A program made the translations under genes and the position numbers. A model generated the notes under the pieces. That model worked only from the letters and a program-made list of their open reading frames with translations. It did no database searches and had not been told where the DNA came from. Positions 9,127 through 17,459 of a DNA stretch of 64,000 nucleotides are shown one piece after another. Origin of the DNA: CAYZWU01 sp964482235 (GTDB lineage: Bacteria; Planctomycetota; B15-G4; CAYZWU01); assembly GCA_964482235.1 (NCBI GenBank), contig CAYZWU010000002.1, forward strand, positions 149,385-213,384, read 5' to 3'. Every line of letters begins with the position of its first letter. Position 1 is the stretch's first letter.

Positions 9127-10027
9127 AGAGCGCCTGATGCCGACAATGCTGCCGGAGAGCCTGGTCTCGAAGCTGAGCACCTTCGTGGCCTCCAGGATGG
9201 GGCTCTACTTTCCCGATCATCGCCGCCAGGACCTGATCAAGGGAGCAAGCAACGCGGCCCGGGAGATGGGGTACGACCATCTGGGATTCTTCATCGACAA
9301 GCTGCTTTCCACCGAGTGGAGCCAGCAGCAGATCGAGCACCTTGCCAGCCACCTGACCGTGGGGGAAACCTATTTCTTCCGCTCCAAGAGCGACTTCGAC
9401 TTCATCGAGCAGAGGGTCATTCCTGATCTGGTCCGGTCCCGGAAGAACGGGGAGAGGAACCTGAGGTTCTGGAGCGCCGGTTGCTGCTCGGGCGAGGAAG
9501 CCTATTCCATGGCGATGATGCTCGACAGCTGCCTGCCGTCGATCCGGGACTGGAACGTCTCGATCCTCGGGACGGACATCAATCCCACCTTTCTCAGGAG
9601 AGCCGAGAAAGGCGTCTACAGGGACTGGTCGTTCCGTCAGATGTCCCCGCATTTCAAGGCCAAGTATTTCGAGGAGATATCCAGGGGGCGCTACCGGATC
9701 ATCTCCCGGATCAGGAAGATGGTGGAGTTCAAGTACCTGAACCTGGTCTCCGATTCGTATCCCTCCATCTCCAACGGCACCAACGCCATCGACGTGATCT
9801 TCTGCCGCAATGTGCTGATCTATTTCCTTCCGAAGGAGATGGGGCAGGTGATACGCAACCTCGGCCGGTCCCTCGTGGCTGGCCGTGAGCGCCTGCGAGG
9901 CGTCCCAGATCCCGCGCGAGGAGCTGAGCAAGTGCGATCAGCGAAAAGCCATGCTCTTCAGGAAGATCCCAGCCCGGGAGAAAGGCTTGAATCAGGCCGC
10001 GGTACGGGAGCCCCTTCGGGCGGATAG
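9119..10027 (+). CDS. cheR: CheR chemoreceptor methyltransferase domain (frame interrupted near 9880)
   Basis: CheR transfers methyl groups from S-adenosylmethionine to receptor glutamates. Residues 1-250 carry the expected motifs: GETYFFR at 82-88, the SAM loop AGCCSGEEAYS at 120-130, and FCRNVLIYF at 228-236. After SLVAG the frame runs into sequence without CheR character. The continuation typical of CheR (VSACEASQIPREEL, then FRKIP) is found in another frame from 9885. A small indel near 9878-9888 therefore splits what was one cheR-TPR gene spanning 9119-10631. The start is TTG 9119, overlapping cheW; ATG 9137 is an alternative. True mutation and sequence error cannot be told apart here. 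Confidence 0.85.
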   Translation: MIEERLMPTMLPESLVSKLSTFVASRMGLYFPDHRRQDLIKGASNAAREMGYDHLGFFIDKLLSTEWSQQQIEHLASHLTVGETYFFRSKSDFDFIEQRVIPDLVRSRKNGERNLRFWSAGCCSGEEAYSMAMMLDSCLPSIRDWNVSILGTDINPTFLRRAEKGVYRDWSFRQMSPHFKAKYFEEISRGRYRIISRIRKMVEFKYLNLVSDSYPSISNGTNAIDVIFCRNVLIYFLPKEMGQVIRNLGRSLVAGRERLRGVPDPARGAEQVRSAKSHALQEDPSPGERLESGRGTGAPSGG

Positions 10028-10631
10028 GATTGCGGCGCCGCACAGTGTGTCGACAAGGAACGGCGCTCCCACTCCGGCGAAGCCGTCCCCGGTTTTCGAA
10101 TCACGGAACGACGAGGAGGAATCGACGGACTTCTACGGGAGAGCCGGGAATCTGTTCAACGAGGGTCGGTACGCGGAAGCCGCCGATCTCCTGATCCAGG
10201 CGTTCTCCGCGGAGTCGGCCTGCTCCGTCGACCGGGCGGCCGGCAAGGAGCCGGTGGTCCTGCTCGTCCGGGCTCTGGCCAACGCGGGCCGGCTTAACGA
10301 TGCCCTCGAGTGGTGCAGAAGCTGCGTCGAGTCGGACAAGCTGGATCCCCTGTTCCATTACCTGCATGCCACGATCCTCCAGGAGACCGGCTCCGTCCAG
10401 GAAGCGGCCGAAGCGCTGAAGCGCGTGCTCTACCTTGATCCCTATCACGTTCTGGCACACTTCAGCCTGGGCAACCTCAGCAATGCGAACGGGAAGAACG
10501 ACGAGGCCAGGAGGCACTTCGAGAATGCCTTCAGACTGGTGAACGGCCTGCCCAAGGATCATGTGATTCCCCAGTCGGACGGCATCACGGCGGGGCGGCT
10601 CGCTTCCTATATCGAGGTGATGATCAGATGA
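9885..10631 (+). CDS. C-terminal half of CheR: methyltransferase end plus TPR domain
   Basis: This frame begins with the residues that normally end a CheR domain (VSACEASQIPREELSKCD, then AMLFRKIP). A Pro-rich linker follows, then tetratricopeptide-like helices from about residue 75 (FYGRAGNLFNEGRYAEAADLL; AEALKRVLYLDPYHVLAHF; GKNDEARRHFENAFRLV). CheR proteins with C-terminal TPRs are known in alternative chemosensory systems, where the TPRs act as protein-binding platforms. The GTG at 9885 is only the first possible start after the frame break, so this is most likely the second part of the interrupted gene and not an independent protein. Its stop overlaps the next cheW start as ATGA. Confidence 0.8.
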   Translation: MSACEASQIPREELSKCDQRKAMLFRKIPAREKGLNQAAVREPLRADRIAAPHSVSTRNGAPTPAKPSPVFESRNDEEESTDFYGRAGNLFNEGRYAEAADLLIQAFSAESACSVDRAAGKEPVVLLVRALANAGRLNDALEWCRSCVESDKLDPLFHYLHATILQETGSVQEAAEALKRVLYLDPYHVLAHFSLGNLSNANGKNDEARRHFENAFRLVNGLPKDHVIPQSDGITAGRLASYIEVMIR

Positions 10632-11305
10632 AAGAAGCATCCAGCGAGAACAAGAACCAGGTGGCCGGGGGAACCGGCCCCGATCAGGCTGCCGTCGGGG
10701 AAGCGCCCGGCGGCATCTGGTCCAAGGCCTACAACCGTCTGGAACAGACGCAGGTTTCCCTGGAGAGGGGATTCCAGCCCATTGGGGAGCAGAGGCAGGC
10801 GATCCTGGAGGAAAGGGCGAAAGCGCTGGCCTGGAAGCCCGAGGAGAGAGCCAACGAAGAGCAGATCATAGTGATCGAATTCCAGCTGGCCGACGAAACG
10901 TACGGGATCGAGTCCGGGTACATCCGCGAAGTGCACCCTCTGACGGATCTCACCCCCCTTCCGTGCACACCCCCTTTCGTTCTCGGCGTGATCAACGTGC
11001 ACGGCCAGATCCTGTCGGTCCTCGATCTCAAGCGCTTCCTCGATCTCCCGGACAAGGGGCTGACCGATCTCAACAGGATCATCGTCCTCAGTTCGGGCGA
11101 CATGGAGTTCGGCATCCTTGCCGACGCGATTTTCGGTCTCAAGACCATACCGGTGGGGGAGATCCAACCGTCTCTCCCCACCTTGACGGATATCAAGGGG
11201 GATTTCCTCCTGGGAATCACGGTGGAACGAACCGTGATCCTCGACGGAAAGAAGATTCTCACCGATCCACGGATCATCGTGCATGAAGAAGTGGAGACGG
11301 TGTAA
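10628..11305 (+). CDS. cheW: CheW-like coupling protein (second copy, N-terminally extended)
   Basis: A 225-residue protein. Residues ~80-220 form a CheW domain (IIVIEFQLADETYGIESGYIR; FVLGVINVHGQILSVLDLKRFL; GILADAIFGLKTIP). The N-terminal ~80 residues are polar, possibly helical, and have no family match. The start overlaps the stop of the cheR-TPR frame (ATGA), and the next gene begins 28 bases later. Two CheW proteins of different length in one cluster suggest either separate receptor partners or different roles in array assembly. Confidence 0.9.
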   Translation: MKEASSENKNQVAGGTGPDQAAVGEAPGGIWSKAYNRLEQTQVSLERGFQPIGEQRQAILEERAKALAWKPEERANEEQIIVIEFQLADETYGIESGYIREVHPLTDLTPLPCTPPFVLGVINVHGQILSVLDLKRFLDLPDKGLTDLNRIIVLSSGDMEFGILADAIFGLKTIPVGEIQPSLPTLTDIKGDFLLGITVERTVILDGKKILTDPRIIVHEEVETV

Positions 11306-11333
11306 CAATCACTCTGATGACAAGGAGGTATCG

Positions 11334-13376
11334 GTGTTGAAGTTTGTCTCGACGAGCCTGAAGAAACAGCTCTTTTTCCTGTTTCTGTTCGGCGCCCTGG
11401 TTCCATTCATCGCCGTTTCGCTTTTCACGTTCTACACGACGAGGAGCGCTCTGAAGGAGAAGGACTTCAAGGAGCTCTACGTGGAGAACAGGGTGAAAAA
11501 GCAGCAGGTGCTCGATTACCTGAAAGAGAGGATCGGCAACATCGAGGTCCTTTCCGCATCGCAGGACGTTCGATTCGCCCTCGATCGCCTGAATGAATAC
11601 GGCAGGCGGTGCGCCGCCGCTCCGGATCAGGCGTTCAGCGCCGATTCGGCCGGGTATATCGCGATCAGGGAGGAGATCGACCGTTACTTCCAGCGAACGA
11701 TCGAAACGTACGGCTACCAGAATCTCTACCTGATCGACAACGAACAGGGCCGCGTGATCTATCAGGCCCTGGAGGGAGGGCTCCTGGGCGCCAGCCTGGA
11801 AGCGAAGTCCCCTCAGGGTTCGGGACTGGCCGCCCTCTGGAAAAAGGTCGTGTCGCAGAGCAGGACGATGATGACCGACTTCGGCCTGGAGAAGTCCACC
11901 GGGGAGCCCGCCGCCTTCCTGGGCGCTCCCGTGCCCGATGCGAGCGGCGGCAAGGGCGCCGTGCTGGCCATGGAGATCAACATCGACCAGATCAACGGCA
12001 TCACCCTGGAAGGATCCAGCCGGAACGACACCGGGGAGACCTATCTTGTCGGCGAGGACCTTGTCATGCGCTCGGAATCGCGGTTCGACCTGGGCTCGTC
12101 GGCTTTGAAGAAGGTGGTCGACAGCGAATCGGCCAAGAAGGCTCTCGCGAAGAAGCAGAGCACCGAGATCGCCTGGGGATACAGGGATCTGGAGGTCCTC
12201 GCCTCCTACTCGTGCCTCGGGCTCGACGAGAAGCTGGGATTCGACTTCGACTGGGCGATCGTCTCGGAGATCGAATCCTCCGAGGCCTTCGCCGCAACGA
12301 ACACGCTCGGCTTCCAGATCCTTCTCTCCGGGCTGGCCCTGGCTGCTCTGGCCCTGCTCCTGGGATTCTACTCGGCCAAGTCGATCGCGACACCGCTTGT
12401 CAAGCTGTCCGAGGGGGTCTCGTGCATGGCTTCCGGCGACCTTTCCGCCAGCATGGTTCCTGACCAGACGAGGAAGGACGAGATCGGCATCCTCACCAGC
12501 TCCGTCCAGCATCTCCAGAGGACGCTCCAGGAAGAGCACAAGCAGATCGCAGAGGGAGCGAAGACCCTGGCCTGCTCGATCAGCGAGATTTCCGCCACCG
12601 CATCCCAGCTCGCGGCAAGCGCGGCCGAGGTCTCCACCTCGGTGAGCGAGATCACGACAACGGTGGAGGAGGTGAAGCAGACGGCCTACATCTCCAACGA
12701 CAAGGCGGATGATGTGGAGAAGAGAGCGGGCGAGGTGACCGACATATCGGAAAAAGGCAGAAAGGCAACGGTGGAAGCCGCCACGGGGATGAGCCGGATC
12801 AGGGACGAGATGGAGTACGTGGCCGAGAGCATCATCAAGCTCAGCGATCAGACCCAGAGCATCGGCGAGATCATCGGGGCTGTCAACGACCTGGCCGATC
12901 AATCGAACCTCCTGTCGGTCAACGCCTCGATCGAGGCGGCAAAAGCCGGCGAGTACGGAAAGGGTTTCGCCGTGGTGGCGCAGGAGGTAAAGACGCTGGC
13001 GGAGCAGTCCAAGAATGCCACCGACCAGGTTCGCACGATCCTCAACGACATCCAGAAAGCGACCAGCACGGCCGTCATGTCCACAGAGCGAGGCAGCAAG
13101 GCGGTGGACGTGGGAGTGGGCCTGTCGGAAGAGGCAGGCGGTACGATCACCATGCTGTCCGAGAGCGTATCCGAGTCGGAGCAGGCGGCTGCTCAGATCG
13201 CCGCGTCGAGCCACGAGCAGCTCGTGGGTATCGATCAGCTCGCCGCCGCCATGGACAGCATCAGGATCGCGATGACGCAGAACATGGAGAGCTCGAAGCA
13301 GCTCGAACAGTCGACATCCAACCTGAACAGTCTGTCGCAGAAGCTCAGGAACCTTGCGGAAAGATTCAAGATTTGA
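11334..13376 (+). CDS. Methyl-accepting chemotaxis protein with periplasmic sensor and HAMP
   Basis: A transmembrane chemoreceptor of about 680 residues. It has membrane helix 1 at ~11-31, a large extracytoplasmic Cache-like sensor (with GETYLVGEDLVMRSESRFDL near its end), membrane helix 2 at ~324-345 and a HAMP domain to ~400. A signalling coiled coil follows, with the conserved tip VNDLADQSNLLSVNASIEAA near residue 520. I chose GTG 11334 because AAGGAGGTA lies just upstream; TTG 11337 is equally placed. It sits between cheW and cheA and is the likely dedicated receptor of this cluster. It is clearly paralogous to the receptor at 22139-24028, sharing sensor and tip motifs. Confidence 0.93.
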   Translation: MLKFVSTSLKKQLFFLFLFGALVPFIAVSLFTFYTTRSALKEKDFKELYVENRVKKQQVLDYLKERIGNIEVLSASQDVRFALDRLNEYGRRCAAAPDQAFSADSAGYIAIREEIDRYFQRTIETYGYQNLYLIDNEQGRVIYQALEGGLLGASLEAKSPQGSGLAALWKKVVSQSRTMMTDFGLEKSTGEPAAFLGAPVPDASGGKGAVLAMEINIDQINGITLEGSSRNDTGETYLVGEDLVMRSESRFDLGSSALKKVVDSESAKKALAKKQSTEIAWGYRDLEVLASYSCLGLDEKLGFDFDWAIVSEIESSEAFAATNTLGFQILLSGLALAALALLLGFYSAKSIATPLVKLSEGVSCMASGDLSASMVPDQTRKDEIGILTSSVQHLQRTLQEEHKQIAEGAKTLACSISEISATASQLAASAAEVSTSVSEITTTVEEVKQTAYISNDKADDVEKRAGEVTDISEKGRKATVEAATGMSRIRDEMEYVAESIIKLSDQTQSIGEIIGAVNDLADQSNLLSVNASIEAAKAGEYGKGFAVVAQEVKTLAEQSKNATDQVRTILNDIQKATSTAVMSTERGSKAVDVGVGLSEEAGGTITMLSESVSESEQAAAQIAASSHEQLVGIDQLAAAMDSIRIAMTQNMESSKQLEQSTSNLNSLSQKLRNLAERFKI

Positions 13377-13457
13377 GGCCGCCCGGGCCGGCGACATCCG
13401 GATCGGCATCCTTCCGGAGATCAACGTCGGCGCCATCGGCATGAGGAGAGGAAATAG

Positions 13458-15839
13458 ATGAAGGATGACGAACTGCTTGCTCGACTTCGAGCCGCGTTCC
13501 GATCGGAGGCGCAGGAGCGTCTGACCACCGTCTCCACGACCCTTCTGGACCTGGAGCGGGCGGCGGAACCCGAGCAGCAGCAGCCGATCCTGGAAACGGT
13601 CTTCCGCGAGGCGCACAGCCTCAAGGGAGCAGCCAGGGCCGTCAACCTCAACGATATCGAAACCCTTTGCCAGGCGATCGAGAATGTCTTCGGCGCTCTC
13701 AAGAAGGGTGAGATCCCCGTGTCTCCGGAAATCTTCGACACCCTTCACGAGTCCGTGGGAGTGATCGAGGAGATCCTGTCCACCCTCGATGCGGATGACG
13801 GTGCCCCGGCATCGGTTCAGGTCGCACCACTGATCGACAGATTCAAGCATCTGAGGGATGAGGGCGCGGATACGTCCCAGACGCCGGCAGAACCGGCAAC
13901 CCAGATCCAGGCGGTGCAGGCACCGGAAGCAACGCCCGTGCCCACCGCGGTCCTGGAGGCGAAGAAAGAGGCGCCCGCACCGGCGGCAGCATTGCCGAAG
14001 CCCAAGGCGAAGGAAGAACCGCGCCCCGCCACCGTGCAGAGCAAGCCGCTGATCTCGGAAACGGTGAGGATCCCCACGGTGAAGCTGGACTCCCTCTTCC
14101 TGAAGGCCGAGGAGATGCTCTCGCTCAAGCTGATCGCGGTGCAGCACCTGAACGACCTGCGCGACGCCGGCCTCTCCTTCGAGCTCTGGAGCAAGAAGCA
14201 GGCCCGGATCGACTCCGAGACCCGGTCGCTGCGAAACTGGACCCAGAAGGAGAAGTGCTTCGACGGGAAGGTCGACAATACCTCGGTGATCGTCAACCTG
14301 CTCGAGTTCCTCGAGTGGAGCCGGGAATACACGCAGGCTCTCGATCGCAAGTTCAGGCTTCTTGTCGGATCGGAGGAGAAGAACCAGCGCCGCCTCGGCA
14401 GGATGGTCGATGATCTCCTCGACGACATGAAAAAGGTGACGATGCTGCCCTTCTCGACCCTCTTCGAGATCTTTCCTCGAATGGTCCGCGACATCTCCAG
14501 GGCCCAGGAGAAGGAGGTGGACCTGGTCATCAAGGGCGGCGATATCGAGATCGACAGGCGGATCCTGGAGGAGATGAAGGATCCCGTCACCCACCTTCTC
14601 CGGAACTCGGCGGATCACGGCATCGAGAAGCCTGAAGATCGCGTGGAACTCGGGAAGCCGCGCCGCGCAACCGTGTCTCTCAGCGTCACGCAGGTGGAGG
14701 GCGACAAGGTCGAGGTGGTCGTCTCCGACGACGGCAAGGGAATCGATCTCGATAGGGTCAAGGACAAGGCCGTCGAGAAGGGCGTGCTCTCGAGGCATGA
14801 CGCCGATAACCTCGACAGGTCCGCCGCGCTCTCGCTGATCTTCCGCTCCGGCGTGACCACCAGCCCGATCATCACCTCGATCTCGGGCCGGGGCCTCGGC
14901 ATGGCCATCGTGCAGGAGAAGATCGAGAAGCTGGGCGGGAACCTCCAGATCGACACGGCTGCCGGAGAGGGGACGACCTTCACGATCAGGCTCCCGGTGA
15001 CCATCGCCACCTTCAGGGGGATCCTGATCAAGGCGGCCGGGGCGAGCTTCATCGTTCCCAGCACCAACGTGGATCGCGTGCTGAGGCTTCCCAGGGAGTC
15101 GATCAAGAGCGTGGAGAACATGTACACCATCTCGCTGAACGGCAAGGTGCTTTCCCTGGTCCGCCTGGCCGATGTCCTCGGGCTCGATCCGGCCGGCAGC
15201 AGAAAGAATGATGCGGATCTTCTCTCCGTCATGGTGCTCGGGACGGGGGAGAAGCGGATCGCCTTCGAGATCGACGACGTCCTCAGCGAGCAGGAGGTCC
15301 TCGTCAAGAGCCTGGGCAACCAGCTCAGGCGGATCAGGAACATCGCGGGCGCCACCGTGATGGGTTCCGGCGAGATCGTGCCGATCCTCAACATCCACGA
15401 TCTGCTGAAGTCCGCCGTGAGGACGGCCGGCGCGGTCCAGTTCAGCGCGCCGGGGGAGAAGGAGCAGGCGTGCGGGGAGAAAACGGTTCTCGTCACCGAC
15501 GACTCGCTCACCTCGCGGATGCTGATCAAGAGCATTATCGAATCGGTGGGATACCGGGTCATAACGGCGGTGGACGGCCTCGATGCCCTGACCACCCTCA
15601 AGACCGAGGCCATCGACCTCGTGGTCTCCGACGTGGAGATGCCGAGGATGACGGGTCTCGATCTCACGGCGAGCATCCGCAGCGACGCGAGGTACGCCGA
15701 GACCCCTGTCGTGCTCGTCACCGGACTCGAGTCGAACGAGGATCGCGAGAGAGGAATCGATGTGGGCGCCAACGCCTACATCGTCAAGAGCAGCTTCGAC
15801 CAGAGCAATCTACTCGATGCAGTTCAAAGGTTGATCTGA
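13458..15839 (+). CDS. cheA: Chemotaxis histidine kinase CheA fused to a receiver domain
   Basis: A 793-residue hybrid CheA. The HPt domain carries the phosphorylated His53 in FREAHSLKGAARAV. A Pro/Ala-rich linker spans ~135-195, then a dimerisation helix pair, then the ATP-binding domain (HLLRNSADHGIE near 380; SDDGKGID near 421; GRGLGMAIV near 477). A CheW-like regulatory domain spans ~515-655. A C-terminal receiver from ~675 has an intact acidic pair (TDDS), phosphoacceptor Asp725 (VSDVEMP) and Lys. No cheY is present nearby, so the fused receiver may be the output or a phosphate sink. cheB follows after 3 bases. Confidence 0.95.
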   Translation: MKDDELLARLRAAFRSEAQERLTTVSTTLLDLERAAEPEQQQPILETVFREAHSLKGAARAVNLNDIETLCQAIENVFGALKKGEIPVSPEIFDTLHESVGVIEEILSTLDADDGAPASVQVAPLIDRFKHLRDEGADTSQTPAEPATQIQAVQAPEATPVPTAVLEAKKEAPAPAAALPKPKAKEEPRPATVQSKPLISETVRIPTVKLDSLFLKAEEMLSLKLIAVQHLNDLRDAGLSFELWSKKQARIDSETRSLRNWTQKEKCFDGKVDNTSVIVNLLEFLEWSREYTQALDRKFRLLVGSEEKNQRRLGRMVDDLLDDMKKVTMLPFSTLFEIFPRMVRDISRAQEKEVDLVIKGGDIEIDRRILEEMKDPVTHLLRNSADHGIEKPEDRVELGKPRRATVSLSVTQVEGDKVEVVVSDDGKGIDLDRVKDKAVEKGVLSRHDADNLDRSAALSLIFRSGVTTSPIITSISGRGLGMAIVQEKIEKLGGNLQIDTAAGEGTTFTIRLPVTIATFRGILIKAAGASFIVPSTNVDRVLRLPRESIKSVENMYTISLNGKVLSLVRLADVLGLDPAGSRKNDADLLSVMVLGTGEKRIAFEIDDVLSEQEVLVKSLGNQLRRIRNIAGATVMGSGEIVPILNIHDLLKSAVRTAGAVQFSAPGEKEQACGEKTVLVTDDSLTSRMLIKSIIESVGYRVITAVDGLDALTTLKTEAIDLVVSDVEMPRMTGLDLTASIRSDARYAETPVVLVTGLESNEDRERGIDVGANAYIVKSSFDQSNLLDAVQRLI

Positions 15840-15842
15840 CCC

Positions 15843-16922
15843 ATGGCCAAGAGACAGATACAGGTGGCCGTTGTAGAAGGCTGCGAGAAGGATCGAGACA
15901 ACCTCGCCCGGATATTGCATTCGGATCCGGAGATCGAGCTCATCCGGACCGCGGCCTTCGGAAGTGACGCCGTCAGCATCGTCGAGAGGGAGAATCCCGA
16001 CGTCCTGATCATCGGCTCGGACAGGCCCGCCATCAACGGCCTCGACGCCATTGCCAGCATCATGAGCACCCATCCGCTGCCCATCGTCGTCGTGTGCGAG
16101 AATCCGGGATCAGGCGAGAATTCGCTGGCGGACCGGGCGATGAGGGCCGGTGCCGTGGCCGTCATCGAGAAGCCGCGGTTCGGGTGCGGATCGGAGAGCA
16201 CGCAGGCCCTGAACCGTCTCGTCAACACGGTCAAGCTGATGTCCGAGGTGAAAGTCGTCCGCCGCCGCGAGAAGCGTTCCCTCGCGCAGGGTAAAGGGAG
16301 CACCCTGCCCGCCAGGATGGATAGGCCCGCCAAGAAGCGGCAGGCTGCCCGGATCGTGGTAGTCGGCGTTTCGACGGGGGGGCCGGGCGTCCTGAAGTCG
16401 ATACTCTCGTCCCTTCCGGCATCGTACCCCATTCCGATCGTCATCGCCCAGCACATCGCCGTCGGCTTCATCGAGTCGATGGTCGGCTGGCTCGACCTGG
16501 AATGCGATCTGTCGATCCGTGTTGCCAGGAACGGAGAGCCGGTCTCGGCCGGCGCGGCCTACGTGGCGCCTGGCGGCAAGGATATCCAGATGGCCGAGAC
16601 CGGACGGATCGTCCTCAAGCCGAGCCGGACGAAGGATGGTCCGTGCCCGTCGGTCGACAGGCTCTTCCAGTCGATCGCCGACAAGTACGGAGCGTCTTCG
16701 ATAGGCATCCTGCTGACCGGGATGGGCAAGGACGGAGCCCAGGGGCTGAAGCGGATGAGAGAGGTAGGAGCCGTCACGATTGTACAGGACGAAAGGAGCT
16801 CGGCGGTTTTCGGCATGCCGGGCGAAGCGATCAAGCTGGGCGGGGCCGCCTTCGTGCTGACGCCTGATGAGATCGTCGAGAAGCTCGAGGAACTGGCTGG
16901 AATAAAACATGTGCTGCCTTGA
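15843..16922 (+). CDS. cheB: CheB-type protein-glutamate methylesterase with degenerate receiver domain
   Basis: CheB removes methyl groups from (or deamidates) chemoreceptors. The C-terminal esterase domain is intact, with Ser177 in VGVSTGGPG, His204 in AQHIAVGFIESM and Asp297 in TGMGKDGAQG. The N-terminal receiver is not. Where CheB normally has LDxEMP, this protein has IIGSDRP, so Gly58 occupies the phospho-Asp position. The acidic pair is reduced to Glu-Gly (VVEGCE), although the Lys of EKP remains. The esterase is thus unlikely to be switched on by ordinary Asp phosphorylation. mvhD begins 18 bases downstream on the same strand. Confidence 0.92.
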   Translation: MAKRQIQVAVVEGCEKDRDNLARILHSDPEIELIRTAAFGSDAVSIVERENPDVLIIGSDRPAINGLDAIASIMSTHPLPIVVVCENPGSGENSLADRAMRAGAVAVIEKPRFGCGSESTQALNRLVNTVKLMSEVKVVRRREKRSLAQGKGSTLPARMDRPAKKRQAARIVVVGVSTGGPGVLKSILSSLPASYPIPIVIAQHIAVGFIESMVGWLDLECDLSIRVARNGEPVSAGAAYVAPGGKDIQMAETGRIVLKPSRTKDGPCPSVDRLFQSIADKYGASSIGILLTGMGKDGAQGLKRMREVGAVTIVQDERSSAVFGMPGEAIKLGGAAFVLTPDEIVEKLEELAGIKHVLP

Positions 16923-16940
16923 AAAGGAGCTGAATCGATC

Positions 16941-17459
16941 ATGAGTTTTGAACCGAAAATCTTGGGCATTCTCTGCAACTGGTGCACCTATTCCGCGGCC
17001 GACTCCGCGGGCGCGGCGCACATCAGCTATGCGCCGAACGTCAACGTCGTTCGCGTGATGTGCACGGGCCGCATCGATCCCCAGTTCATCCTGAGCGCTC
17101 TTTCCGGCGGGATGGACGGGGTTCTCGTCTGCGGCTGCCACCCGGGCGACTGCCATTACGTCAACGGCAACTGCAAGGCCGCGGGACGGTTTCATCTGAT
17201 GAAAAGTATGCTCGTGGAGATGGGTATCGAGCCGGAACGGATCCGTCTCGAGTGGATCAGCGCCTCGGAATCGGATCGCTATGCAACGGTGATCGACGAG
17301 ATGACGGAGCAGGTCCGGGCCTGCGGGCCGCTTCACTGGCCGTCGCTGGACATGGATGCCGCTGTCGAGAGAGAAGAGAATCCGGAACGCGAAGGGATCA
17401 AGGGTAATGAGCAAACTGAAACTGGGAATGTACTGGGCCGCGAGCTGCGGAGGGTGTGA
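16941..17459 (+). CDS. mvhD: F420-non-reducing hydrogenase iron-sulfur subunit D (MvhD-like)
   Basis: MvhD carries a 2Fe-2S cluster and passes electrons between the [NiFe] hydrogenase and HdrA. The family pattern is clear in residues 1-135: ILCNWCTYSAADSAG, VRVMCTGRID, a Cys-rich stretch VCGCHPGDCHYVNGN, then RIRLEWISASES. The C-terminal ~35 residues are polar and overlap the first 53 bases of mvhG, so the functional protein probably ends before this tail. AAGGAG precedes the ATG. It is the first of the mvhDGA-hdrA genes and lies 18 bases after cheB. Confidence 0.92.
   Translation: MSFEPKILGILCNWCTYSAADSAGAAHISYAPNVNVVRVMCTGRIDPQFILSALSGGMDGVLVCGCHPGDCHYVNGNCKAAGRFHLMKSMLVEMGIEPERIRLEWISASESDRYATVIDEMTEQVRACGPLHWPSLDMDAAVEREENPEREGIKGNEQTETGNVLGRELRRV

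Noticed and set aside
11274..15398. A 1374-codon open frame on the minus strand opposite mcp and cheA
   Set aside because: It is a GC-rich antisense shadow. Its translation is low-complexity (rich in Asp, Leu, His, Arg, Gly) and has no domain, while the plus strand encodes full CheW, MCP and CheA domains with proper ribosome sites.
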